Source: an uncultured Clostridia bacterium | GTDB lineage: Bacteria > Bacillota > Clostridia > Christensenellales > Borkfalkiaceae | Reading direction: 5' to 3' | Assembly: GCA_947589585.1 (NCBI GenBank) | Contig: CANQCA010000019.1 | Span: 1 to 17,233 of the forward strand | DNA: 17,233 nucleotides | Shown: in pieces, positions 1-6,778 of the stretch | How positions within the stretch are numbered: position 1 is the first letter of the stretch | How the letters are laid out: each line of letters opens with the position of its first letter | Made by a program: the position numbers and the translations under genes | Notes under the pieces: generated by a model | Databases searched by the model: none | What the model was told of the DNA's origin: nothing | The model's input: only the letters and a program-made list of their open reading frames with translations

Positions 1-220
1 TGGAGCCGGCGGTTCCGTTCGTGAAGCCCAAAGAGGAGTAGTGCAGGTCGTCGATTTCGGGGGCGCTGCAGCTGAGGACGGATTCTGCCGTGACGGTGCC
101 TGTGACGGAGGCGGTGAGGGAGGAGGGGTCTTGCGAGATCGTCCAACCGGCAAAGCCCATGCCGACCATGGAGCAGCATGCAAGCAGCGCTACGAGACCA
201 AGCTTGGCTTTAACCTTCAT
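1..220 (-). CDS. Exported protein with SipW-type signal peptide (N-terminal part)
   Basis: Only the first 73 codons lie in the window; the gene runs off the left edge. The ATG at 220-218 follows a strong AAGGAGGG ribosome binding site. The protein starts MKVKAKLGLVALLACC, a short basic stretch followed by a hydrophobic core, and then GMGFAGWTIS. This resembles the signal peptides cleaved by the SipW-type signal peptidase in TasA/camelysin-like proteins and many clostridial surface proteins. After the signal comes a Ser/Thr/Val-rich stretch (SLTASVTGTVTAESV) typical of the start of a beta-strand-rich extracellular domain. A near-consensus promoter lies upstream at 310-337. The family cannot be named from this fragment. 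The signal peptide is seen directly; the SipW link is inference. Confidence 0.72.
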   Translation of the reverse strand, partial: MKVKAKLGLVALLACCSMVGMGFAGWTISQDPSSLTASVTGTVTAESVLSCSAPEIDDLHYSSLGFTNGTAGS

Positions 221-309
221 AAGGCACCCTCCTTTTTGGTTTTTGGATGAGGCGGCTACGCTTGCGCGCGTATAGAAGTATGCGCGGGCGCAATGCACTC
301 ATCGTATCT

Positions 310-337
310 ATTATAACAGGCGGGGCGGGAATGTCAA
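310..337 (-). promoter_or_regulatory. Sigma-A-type promoter of the exported-protein gene
   Basis: On the minus strand, a perfect -35 TTGACA (337-332) and a perfect -10 TATAAT (315-310) are separated by 16 bp. Transcription would start near 303, leaving a leader of about 80 nt. The leader contains a possible hairpin (262-270 against 283-293, TTGCG and CGCG pairing with CGCG and CGCAA) upstream of the ribosome binding site. Confidence 0.75.
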
Positions 338-507
338 GACTTTTTCGAAAAAAAGTGAAAAAAATTATAATTTCATGTTAAGAGGGAACACAAATATGCG
401 AATTTGTTTGAAATTATTCGCCAAGTTTCGGTAAAAATTAACAATTGGAGGCAGCGAAACCCCCTCCTTGGGGAGGGGGATTTGAAGGGGGTGGGGAGTA
501 TTAATCA

Positions 508-578
508 CGTCATGTTGAGCGAAGTCGAAACATCACCTTGTTACAATACGGTGACCCTTCGACAGGCTCAGGGTGACG
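508..578. repeat. 71-bp imperfect palindromic element
   Basis: The two ends form an imperfect inverted repeat. The left arm has CGTCA, TGAGC and GTCGAA blocks (508-528). The right arm has TTCGAC, GCTCA and TGACG blocks (557-578). Mismatches fall only between these blocks. An inner TCACC/GGTGA pair adds a second stem. Elements with TGAGC...GTCGAA arms are common dispersed intergenic units in bacterial genomes; this one resembles a REP- or MITE-like unit without any gene of its own. Confidence 0.7.
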
Positions 579-735
579 AATTGGAAGCGGGCAAGGTGAC
601 GTGTTTTGGAATTCCCCACCTCAGTCGCGCAGAGCGTGACAGCTTTTCTCACGCGGGTAGTGTCCCGCGTTACTTCGCGCTAAGGCGCTCGTGCCGCCCT
701 TCGACAACGATTAGAACGTGCGGGCGGGGCGGTCA

Positions 736-818
736 GCGTTTGCCCGTGCATATGGGCAAACGCCAAGAAAATTTTGCAGCCAAAGATTATCAACCTTTGA
801 CAGTACTGCAAAATTTTC
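736..818. repeat. Two adjacent perfect hairpins
   Basis: The first hairpin is a perfect 10-bp inverted repeat, GCGTTTGCCC at 736-745 and GGGCAAACGC at 754-763, with an 8-nt loop. Three bases later a perfect 13-bp inverted repeat begins, GAAAATTTTGCAG at 767-779 and CTGCAAAATTTTC at 806-818. The 26-nt loop of this second repeat contains a further CAAAG/CTTTG pair (781-785 with 795-799). The second hairpin is AT-rich and unlike the GC-rich modules around it. Function is unknown: it could be a small structured RNA, a bidirectional transcript end, or the remains of a miniature mobile element. Confidence 0.6.
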
Positions 819-892
819 CCCGAGGGAGGCGCTCTCCCCCACCGGTCGCTAAAGCGACACCCTCCCCCTCGATTGCGAGGGGGAAGCCTTGC

Positions 893-940
893 GGACTGCG
901 TATGAGGGGATCCTCTCGGGCTGCGCCCTCGGGATGACAC
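893..940 (+). repeat. Short member of a repeat family with conserved ends
   Basis: It begins GGACTGCGTATGAGGGGAT and ends CTCGGGATGACAC. The same end pattern, with different middles, is found at 1176-1247 on the same strand and at 11782-11883 on the opposite strand. The conserved ends and variable interior resemble a dispersed intergenic element that moves or is copied as a unit. Confidence 0.6.
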
Positions 941-1175
941 GGAGGGACGGGCGGGTGGGGGCAAGACCTGCCCCCGTTTACGGGGCGGGTGGCGAATTTT
1001 AAGAGCGACATCCCTTCCGTCACCAAAGGCGACACCCACCCCTCAAGGGGTGGGCAAGGGGCGGGTGGGCATATGGCGCCTCCGTGGGAGGAGCTGTCAC
1101 CGCAGGTGACTGAGGTGGGGCGTGTTTTAGAATTCGTACCCACCCCCCTACCCCCCTCCTCGGGAGGGGGCAAGA

Positions 1176-1247
1176 GGACTGCGTATAAGGGGATCCTTCG
1201 AGGATGGGCTCTCGGTTTTCATTGGACGTGGTCGGCTCAGAATGACG
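1176..1247 (+). repeat. Second member of the conserved-end repeat family
   Basis: It begins GGACTGCGTATAAGGGGAT and ends CTCAGAATGACGC. The first 19 bases match the element at 893 with one difference. The interior is unrelated in length and sequence. Confidence 0.55.
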
Positions 1248-1383
1248 CTTACCATTCAACCCCCACCACCCGCTCCGCGGGAGCCTCCCCCATGAATGGG
1301 GTAGGCCAACCCTCATCAGTCACCTGCGGTGACAGCTTCCCCCTTGGAATGGGGGAAGCCTTACGAGGGTACCATGTCTGAGG

Positions 1384-3870
1384 TCAGAGGGTGAAGAAGA
1401 AGTCGCCGTTGAGTTCGTCGAGGGTGACGGAGGAGCCCGAAGAGATCTTGCCGAGAAGAATTTCTTCGGAGATCTTATCCTCCACACGGCGCTGGACGAC
1501 ACGCTTTAAGGGGCGGGCGCCGAACTCTTCGTTATAGCCCTCTTCCACAAGTTTGAGCTTCGCACGCTCGGTGACGCGCATGGTGACGCCCTTCTCTTTG
1601 AGGCGTTTTTGGAGGGACTCGAGAATTTTTCCGCAGATCTCGACGGCGTCCTCGCGGGAGAGTTTGTGGAAGATGACGATCTCGTCGATCCTGTTCAAGA
1701 ACTCGGGTTTGAACTGCTTTTTGAGGGTCTGCTCGATATCTTCCTTCATGCCCTCGTAGGCGTTTGCCGCCTCGCCGAAGCCGAGGGTGGCGACCTCTTT
1801 CACCTCGTGTGCGCCGACGTTGGACGTGAGAATAATGATGGTATTTTTGAAGGAGACGACGCGGCCGCGGCTATCGGTGAGGCGTCCGTCGTCGAGGATC
1901 TGCAAGAGAATGTTGAATACGTCGGGGTGGGCTTTTTCGATCTCATCGAAGAGGACGACGGAGTACGGGCGGGTGCGGACACGCTCTGTGAGGGTCCCCT
2001 GCGAATCGTCGAAGCCGACGTAGCCGGGGGGCGCGCCGATGAGTTTGGTGACGGAGCCCTTCTCCATGTACTCGGACATATCGAGGCGGACCATGGTGCG
2101 CTCGTCCCCGAACATGGTCTCGGCGAGGGCTTTGGAAAGGTCGGTCTTCCCCACGCCCGTGGGGCCGACGAAGATGAAGGAGCCGATGGGACGGTTGGGG
2201 TCTTTGAGGCCCGCTCTGGCGCGGCGGATGGCGCGGGAGACAGCGCGGACGGCCTCGTCCTGCCCGACAATTCTTTTATGAAGGTCTTCTTCCAGATGAA
2301 TGAGGCGGGCGCTCTCCTCCTCGGTGAGCTTGACGACGGGGACGCCCGTCCAATCGCTGACGATCTCGGCGACTTCCTCCGCCCCGATGGAAAGGTGGGT
2401 CTCGCTGCGTTTGCTGTTCCACTCCTGCCGAAGGGCATTGAGCCTGCCGCGCTTCTCCTCGATCTCGCTTGTGAGCTGGGCGGCGCGGGTGTAATCTTGC
2501 CACTTGACCGCCTTCTCCCGCTCTGCCGTGAGACGGGTGAGCTTATCCTCGATCTCGCGGAGCTCTGCGGGGCCGTTGTAGGAATTGAGACGGGCGCGGG
2601 ATGCGGCTTCGTCGATGAGATCGATGGCCTTATCGGGCAGGAAACGGTCGGTGACATAGCGGTCGGAGAGTTTGACCGCCGCCTCGATCGCCTCGTCGGT
2701 GATGGCGACGCCGTGGTGCGCCTCGTACTTATCTTTGAGCCCCTGCAAGATGACGATGCAGTCCTCGATATTCGGCTGTTCGACGAGGACGGGGGTGAAC
2801 CTGCGCGCAAGAGCGGCGTCCTTTTCGATATACTTTCTGTACTCCTCGTTGGTGGTTGCGCCCACGGTTTGCAGGTCCCCGCGGGCGAGCATGGGTTTTA
2901 GGATATTGGAAGCGTCCATGTTGTTCTCGGTGGAGCTCCCCGCGCCCACGATCATGTGGATCTCGTCGATGAAGAGGATGATATTCTTATCCTTGATGAT
3001 GGCGTCGGTGACGGATTTTAAGCGTTCCTCGAAGTCGCCGCGGTACTTCGCCCCCGCCAAAAGGCTCGTGAGGTTGAGAGAGAACACTTTTTTATTGCGC
3101 AGGATCTCGGGAACGTCCCCCTCCACGATGGCGCGTGCAAGGCCCTCGATAACGGCGCTCTTGCCCACCCCCGGTTCCCCCACGAGGACGGGGTTGTTCT
3201 TCGTCCTGCGCGAAAGGATCTGGACGACCTTCTCGATCTCCCTTCTCCTCCCGATGACGGGATCGAGCTTGCCCTCGCGGGCGCGCTGCGTCAGGTCGAG
3301 CCCATACTGCAGATAGGGTGCGTTGCTGCTCTCCGTCTCGTCCGCTCTCGCGGCCGTCTGCAGGAGCCTTCTGCGGTTCTCGGCGATCCTCTGTGAGACG
3401 TCATCGCGGACATGGGTGGGGGGAATTTCGTCATCGAGGTCGCTATCCACGAATTCCGAGAGGCGGTTTTCGAGCAGGGAAAGATCGGTGCCGATGCTGC
3501 TGAGGATGCGGACGGCGAGGCATTCGTCGACCATGATGATCGCGAGCATCAAATGCTCCGTGCCCACGAGGGGCGCGGAGGAGCTGCTCTCCAAGGAGAG
3601 TTCTTCCGCCCGCTCCATGACCTTCTTCGTGCGCGGCGTGAGGCCGTAGATGGGCACGTCGTGCTGGATGCAGCGGCGGAAGGCCTCGGTGTATTTCTCG
3701 AGCGTGGCGCCCGCTTCGACGAGGATCTTGCCCGCCGTGCTGTCGTCGACGCAGAGCATGGCGAAGACAAGGTGCTCGGTGCCGATATAGGTCGTATCGT
3801 AGCGCTTGGCCGCCTCTTGTGCGATGAGCATCACTTGCCCGAGATGCTCGCTGTATTTGGAAGTATTCAA
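1384..3870 (-). CDS. clpC: ATP-dependent Clp protease ATP-binding subunit ClpC
   Basis: This is the 828-residue Hsp100 unfoldase that feeds substrates to ClpP in the cytoplasm. In Gram-positive bacteria it is activated by adaptors and recognises arginine-phosphorylated proteins made by McsB. Visible domains, in order, are: two Clp N-terminal repeats (residues 5-140); AAA1 with Walker A GEPGVGKS (231-238) and Walker B ILFIDEI (298-304); a middle coiled region with a UVR-like segment (about 446-481); AAA2 with Walker A GPTGVGKT (569-576) and Walker B VVLFDEI (638-644); and the C-terminal Clp small domain. The ClpP-docking loop reads LGF (696-698) rather than the usual VGF of ClpC. The start is TTG at 3870-3868, preceded by GGAGGAG and 12 nt after the mcsB stop. 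It fits the family N-terminus; the next ATG would cut into the N domain. It is the last gene of the operon. Confidence 0.97.
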   Translation of the reverse strand: MNTSKYSEHLGQVMLIAQEAAKRYDTTYIGTEHLVFAMLCVDDSTAGKILVEAGATLEKYTEAFRRCIQHDVPIYGLTPRTKKVMERAEELSLESSSSAPLVGTEHLMLAIIMVDECLAVRILSSIGTDLSLLENRLSEFVDSDLDDEIPPTHVRDDVSQRIAENRRRLLQTAARADETESSNAPYLQYGLDLTQRAREGKLDPVIGRRREIEKVVQILSRRTKNNPVLVGEPGVGKSAVIEGLARAIVEGDVPEILRNKKVFSLNLTSLLAGAKYRGDFEERLKSVTDAIIKDKNIILFIDEIHMIVGAGSSTENNMDASNILKPMLARGDLQTVGATTNEEYRKYIEKDAALARRFTPVLVEQPNIEDCIVILQGLKDKYEAHHGVAITDEAIEAAVKLSDRYVTDRFLPDKAIDLIDEAASRARLNSYNGPAELREIEDKLTRLTAEREKAVKWQDYTRAAQLTSEIEEKRGRLNALRQEWNSKRSETHLSIGAEEVAEIVSDWTGVPVVKLTEEESARLIHLEEDLHKRIVGQDEAVRAVSRAIRRARAGLKDPNRPIGSFIFVGPTGVGKTDLSKALAETMFGDERTMVRLDMSEYMEKGSVTKLIGAPPGYVGFDDSQGTLTERVRTRPYSVVLFDEIEKAHPDVFNILLQILDDGRLTDSRGRVVSFKNTIIILTSNVGAHEVKEVATLGFGEAANAYEGMKEDIEQTLKKQFKPEFLNRIDEIVIFHKLSREDAVEICGKILESLQKRLKEKGVTMRVTERAKLKLVEEGYNEEFGARPLKRVVQRRVEDKISEEILLGKISSGSSVTLDELNGDFFFTL

Positions 3871-3882
3871 GATCTCCTCCGA

Positions 3883-4926
3883 TCAAAGAAGTTTCATATT
3901 ACGCAATTTTTCGGCGACATAACGCGCCCTCAGCTCGCTCTGCCGCTCTGCCCCGGCGGCCTCGCGGCTGAGCAGCTTGAGCCCGCCCGGGCGCATGGCG
4001 ATCTGGAGCCGATCGAGCTCGTCGATGCGGACTTCCCGCTTCCCGCCGTCGCCGAACAGCCCGAGCGCGATCCCGAGTTTGATATCTGAAATACGGCTCA
4101 CGAATTCCCGTTCCTCGAGCAGGCGGCAACAGGTAAGAATGCCGAGGGAGCGCATGATGCGGTCTTCGAGGGCAGGGCCCTCTTCCACCTTCATGCGGAT
4201 GCGCTCGGAAAGCTCCATATCCACAAGTTTTGTGACGGCCTGCTCGACTTCGCGGAGGATTTCCCCTTCGGAAAGGCCGAGGGTCACCTCGTTGCTGATC
4301 TGGAAGAGGTCCCCTTCCGCCCCGCTGCCCTCTCCGAACGCCCCGCGTACGGTGAGGCCGAGACGGGTGAGAACGGGCATGACGCGCTGCAGCCTTCCCC
4401 GCCTTGAGAGTGCGGGCAGAAAGAGCATGACGGAGGCCCTCAGCCCCGTGCCGAGATTGGTCGGGCAGGCGGTGAGGTAGCCGAGTTCTTCATCATATGC
4501 AAAGGGAATGGAATCCGAGATTATATCATCGATGCCCGAGATGCGCTCATAGGCACGGCCGAGATCGAAGCCCTTGATAAAGTATTGCTCGCGGACATGG
4601 TCCTCCTCGTTGATCATGACCGAGATGCTCTCGTCCTCCGAGATGAGCGCGGCAGAGATCTTGCCGTGGGCGATAAGGTCGCGGGAAATGAGATAGCGCT
4701 CTTTGAGAAGCTCTGCGTCCTGCTCGGAGATATCCTTCATCTTATAGAGGTGAAACTCCTCCATGCTCGTCAGCTCTGCCGAGAGAAGGCGGATCATCTC
4801 GCTCGCCTGTTCCTCCGCATGCGGATCTCTCAGAAGCAGGGCGGGGAAGGGATAGTCCTTGAAATTGCGTGCAAGACGGATGCGTGAAGAGACGGCGACG
4901 CTCTCGTATTCGAGCCTCGGATTCAT
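3883..4926 (-). CDS. mcsB: Protein arginine kinase McsB
   Basis: McsB phosphorylates arginines on damaged proteins and so marks them for ClpC-ClpP degradation. It belongs to the phosphagen (guanido) kinase fold. The 347 residues show the nucleotide-binding SSRIRLARN (13-21), the NEED loop (106-109), the catalytic Cys in CPTNLGTG (154-161), and the RGAFGEGS...GDLFQISNEVTLG segment (194-217) that contacts ATP. The length is close to the Bacillus protein (about 360). The ATG overlaps the mcsA stop in an ATGA junction, so the two are probably translationally coupled, as is common for this kinase and its activator. Confidence 0.97.
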   Translation of the reverse strand: MNPRLEYESVAVSSRIRLARNFKDYPFPALLLRDPHAEEQASEMIRLLSAELTSMEEFHLYKMKDISEQDAELLKERYLISRDLIAHGKISAALISEDESISVMINEEDHVREQYFIKGFDLGRAYERISGIDDIISDSIPFAYDEELGYLTACPTNLGTGLRASVMLFLPALSRRGRLQRVMPVLTRLGLTVRGAFGEGSGAEGDLFQISNEVTLGLSEGEILREVEQAVTKLVDMELSERIRMKVEEGPALEDRIMRSLGILTCCRLLEEREFVSRISDIKLGIALGLFGDGGKREVRIDELDRLQIAMRPGGLKLLSREAAGAERQSELRARYVAEKLRNMKLL

Positions 4927-5414
4927 GCCTGCCCCTCCCCGCCGTACAGCCTGCGATTGATCTCGGCAAGACGGCTTTTGAGTTTTTTGGCGACGAAATC
5001 GTCCCCGTCGGCCTCGGCCGCTTTGATGCGCTCGCGGAGCCGTTCCTGTTCATGGACGAGCTCGCGGATGAGATCGTACTGCTCATCCGCCCTTCCGCTC
5101 GGAGATTTCCCTTCATGGTGCAAATTCCCCTGCGCATAGTGCACGGTGGGAAGAAGCTGGGCGCGGAAGGCCGTATAGCATTGCGCACAGCCGAGAAGGC
5201 CGCTGCGGCGGAAATCCTCGAGGGTGGTGCCGCAGGCGGGGCAACGCTTTGCCCCCTCCCCCGCACCGACGAAGGACGCGAAAAAGCCGCTCTCCTCGCG
5301 TTCGGGGTAGAGCTTTTCGTAACAGGAAGGGCACAGCTCGATCACGATCTCCTTCCCGTCGGATTTGCGTCGATACTCTCGCGCGGCATTCTTACCGCAG
5401 CAGGCACAGAGCAT
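4923..5414 (-). CDS. mcsA: McsA, zinc-binding activator of the McsB arginine kinase
   Basis: McsA is the small zinc protein that activates McsB. From the ATG at 5414 the protein has 163 residues. Four Cys pairs are visible: C3/C6, C28/C31, C58/C61 and C76/C79, enough for two zinc sites. A C-terminal UVR-like helical segment follows (about 117-157). I chose the internal ATG at 5414 because GGAGG lies 5 nt upstream and the family begins directly at the first Cys pair; an upstream in-frame ATG at 5471 would overlap the DUF1653 gene and add 19 unlikely residues. The normal neighbour upstream, ctsR, is not present; a DUF1653 gene ends 13 nt before this start. Confidence 0.95.
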   Translation of the reverse strand: MLCACCGKNAAREYRRKSDGKEIVIELCPSCYEKLYPEREESGFFASFVGAGEGAKRCPACGTTLEDFRRSGLLGCAQCYTAFRAQLLPTVHYAQGNLHHEGKSPSGRADEQYDLIRELVHEQERLRERIKAAEADGDDFVAKKLKSRLAEINRRLYGGEGQA

Positions 5415-5427
5415 GGTCTCCTCCGCA

Positions 5428-5661
5428 TTACTCCGAAGAGATCTCTTCGAAGCGGTATTTTTGTGAAGCATCGGGATACTTTACGCGGTCGACTTCGGAA
5501 AGGAACATGCAGAGCGGGCGCACCCACAGCTCTCGTTCGCCGTACAGGGCGCGATAGATGACCATGCACTCTCCCGTCTCGCTATCCTTCGCCGTAGTCT
5601 CGACAAAGTAGTAATTCCCCTTGAAATGGCGGTAAATGCCGCCGATTCTGAGCTCACGCAT
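5428..5661 (-). CDS. DUF1653 family protein
   Basis: This is a 77-residue protein that matches the DUF1653 family along its whole length: LRIGGIYRHFKGNYY near the start, YRALYGERELWVRPL in the middle (36-50), and MFLSEVD plus KYPDASQKYRFE near the end. The family is a small beta-rich cytoplasmic domain without an assigned biochemical role. The ATG at 5661 overlaps the end of the upstream membrane-protein gene by 8 nt (stop at 5656-5654). This, plus the 13-nt gap to mcsA, places it inside the clp operon. A longer frame starting at 5760 would overlap that gene far more and its extra residues do not look like protein. The family call is firm; the function is unknown. Confidence 0.9.
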   Translation of the reverse strand: MRELRIGGIYRHFKGNYYFVETTAKDSETGECMVIYRALYGERELWVRPLCMFLSEVDRVKYPDASQKYRFEEISSE

Positions 5662-6721
5662 CGCACTTTTCCCCAAAATTTGCTTTGAGATAATCCCACG
5701 CACCGCCGACTGCGGGGAAATTGTAGTCGCCGTATGCGCAGTGGGCCGTGAGGACGGCAAGCCCCTTATATTCGCCCGGTTGGATCTTCTCGATCTCTTC
5801 CCATTTCAAAAAGACGCTCTCCCGCCGCACGCGCTCCCGCCAATAAAGCCCTTCTTTATAGAAGGCGAGCATGGAGCGGGCCTGCACGAAGGCGATAGCC
5901 GCACGGGTAAGAAGGAAGGCGCCGAGCGCGCCGCACATCGTCCCCGCGGCGATGTTGTAGAGAAAGGCGAGGAGGATCCCCGCGGCAATGAGGGCAAGCC
6001 CCACCCCGCCGAGAAGAAGGGCGCGGCCGCGTTTCTTTCTATCGGGAAGATAAAATTTTTTGAGGGGTTTGAAGCGTTTCCCCTTAGGCATGTCCGAGGG
6101 ATAGGGTTCACCGAGCAGCTGAAGGCCGTGTTTTTCGAGGCAGGAAAAGAGGCGGCCCTTCGCGTCCGTCTGCACAAGTGCGGGCGGATCGTCCTTGGAG
6201 GAAAATTCCTCTTTCTCCAGATAACGGCGGGGGATCTCGAGGACGACGGACCACTTCCCCTTCTCCCGCGGAAGGGTGCGCGCGCACACCGAAAAGACGC
6301 GGATCTCCGCATATGGGATGAGGATCTCCGTCTCGCTCTCCTCGCCGTGGATGCGAAGGCGTCCCTCTTCGAATGTCGCAAGCGTTCCCTCTCCCACGAA
6401 GAAGCTATCCTCTCCGTCGCACCGCTCAAGATAATCGCCGGTGCGAAGTTCAAGGCCGCTCGAAAGGATGCTGAGGAGCACCGTGCCGAGGACAAACAGG
6501 ACGGCGCCCCCGCCAAAGCCCGCCGCAAGATAGTAGCAGAGCAACGCGGCCTCACGGTTGAATTCCGCAACGATCGTGGCCGCGAAGACGCCAAGAAGCA
6601 AAAGAACAGCCAAAATCGCTCCCGCGGCCGTCAGGATTCCCAAAAGGCGCCCGACGGCCAAAAGGCGCGCCTTCTTTTTCTGTATGAGAAGGGGGGATGC
6701 GGGAATGGGGATCTCCTTCAT
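5654..6721 (-). CDS. Four-helix membrane protein with a C-terminal PH/YcxB-like segment
   Basis: This 355-residue protein has a strong AAAGGAGG ribosome binding site before its ATG at 6721. Two hydrophobic hairpins are visible, at about residues 24-86 and 232-285, giving four membrane helices. A soluble domain of about 140 residues lies between them. The C-terminal segment after the last helix (FYKEGLYW, then FLKWEEIEKI) resembles the YcxB-like/bacterial PH-domain proteins of Bacillota, in which such a segment follows membrane helices. No catalytic motif is seen. It lies 57 nt downstream of the XRE-membrane gene with no evident terminator, and overlaps DUF1653, so it is probably co-transcribed with mcsA-mcsB-clpC. 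Its function and its link to proteolysis are unknown. Confidence 0.75.
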   Translation of the reverse strand: MKEIPIPASPLLIQKKKARLLAVGRLLGILTAAGAILAVLLLLGVFAATIVAEFNREAALLCYYLAAGFGGGAVLFVLGTVLLSILSSGLELRTGDYLERCDGEDSFFVGEGTLATFEEGRLRIHGEESETEILIPYAEIRVFSVCARTLPREKGKWSVVLEIPRRYLEKEEFSSKDDPPALVQTDAKGRLFSCLEKHGLQLLGEPYPSDMPKGKRFKPLKKFYLPDRKKRGRALLLGGVGLALIAAGILLAFLYNIAAGTMCGALGAFLLTRAAIAFVQARSMLAFYKEGLYWRERVRRESVFLKWEEIEKIQPGEYKGLAVLTAHCAYGDYNFPAVGGAWDYLKANFGEKCDA

Positions 6722-6778
6722 AATAAACCTCCTTTGGCGGCGGCAGTGCGCCCCATGTCCGGGGGACAGATAGAAAAT

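Larger units (their letters stand above)
461..1376. repeat. Gene-free island of GC-rich palindromic repeat modules
   Basis: About 1 kb between two minus-strand genes holds no credible gene. It is a patchwork of short hairpin modules. One module type is a GTCACC-loop-GGTGAC or GTCGC-loop-GCGAC hairpin followed by a C-run/G-run hairpin, for example 845-858 with 864-883, and 1319-1333 with 1335-1359. An inverted copy lies at 1079-1117, and degenerate copies near 617-660 and 1019-1055. Other modules are simple CCCCTCC/GGAGGGG hairpins (461-478, and near 1150-1170) and a module at 964-996 that recurs almost exactly at 13410-13443. Open frames crossing this region only translate repeats. The 9-bp hairpin 1335-1359 lies just downstream of clpC and could act as its transcript end, although it lacks a U-run. 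Confidence 0.8.

Noticed and set aside
396..434. Twelve-codon plus-strand ORF after AGAGGGAA
   Set aside because: It is too short to support, with no conserved feature. The overlapping GCGAATTT/AAATTATTCGC hairpin explains the sequence as well.
404..937. Plus-strand open frame of 177 codons in the repeat island
   Set aside because: It reads through the palindromic modules, giving low-complexity text such as LRQAQGDE that is typical of translated intergenic repeats. It has no ribosome binding site or family.
680..1316. Several overlapping minus- and plus-strand frames in the repeat island
   Set aside because: They are Pro/Gly/Arg-rich translations of the same hairpin repeats in different frames, without starts or homology.
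461..1376. CRISPR array
   Set aside because: The repeats are irregular in length, spacing and orientation, with no constant repeat-spacer period and no cas genes.
1609..2901. Long 430-codon plus-strand frame opposite clpC
   Set aside because: It is the antisense shadow of clpC, whose conserved motifs explain the sequence fully. GC-rich codon use keeps the opposite strand open.
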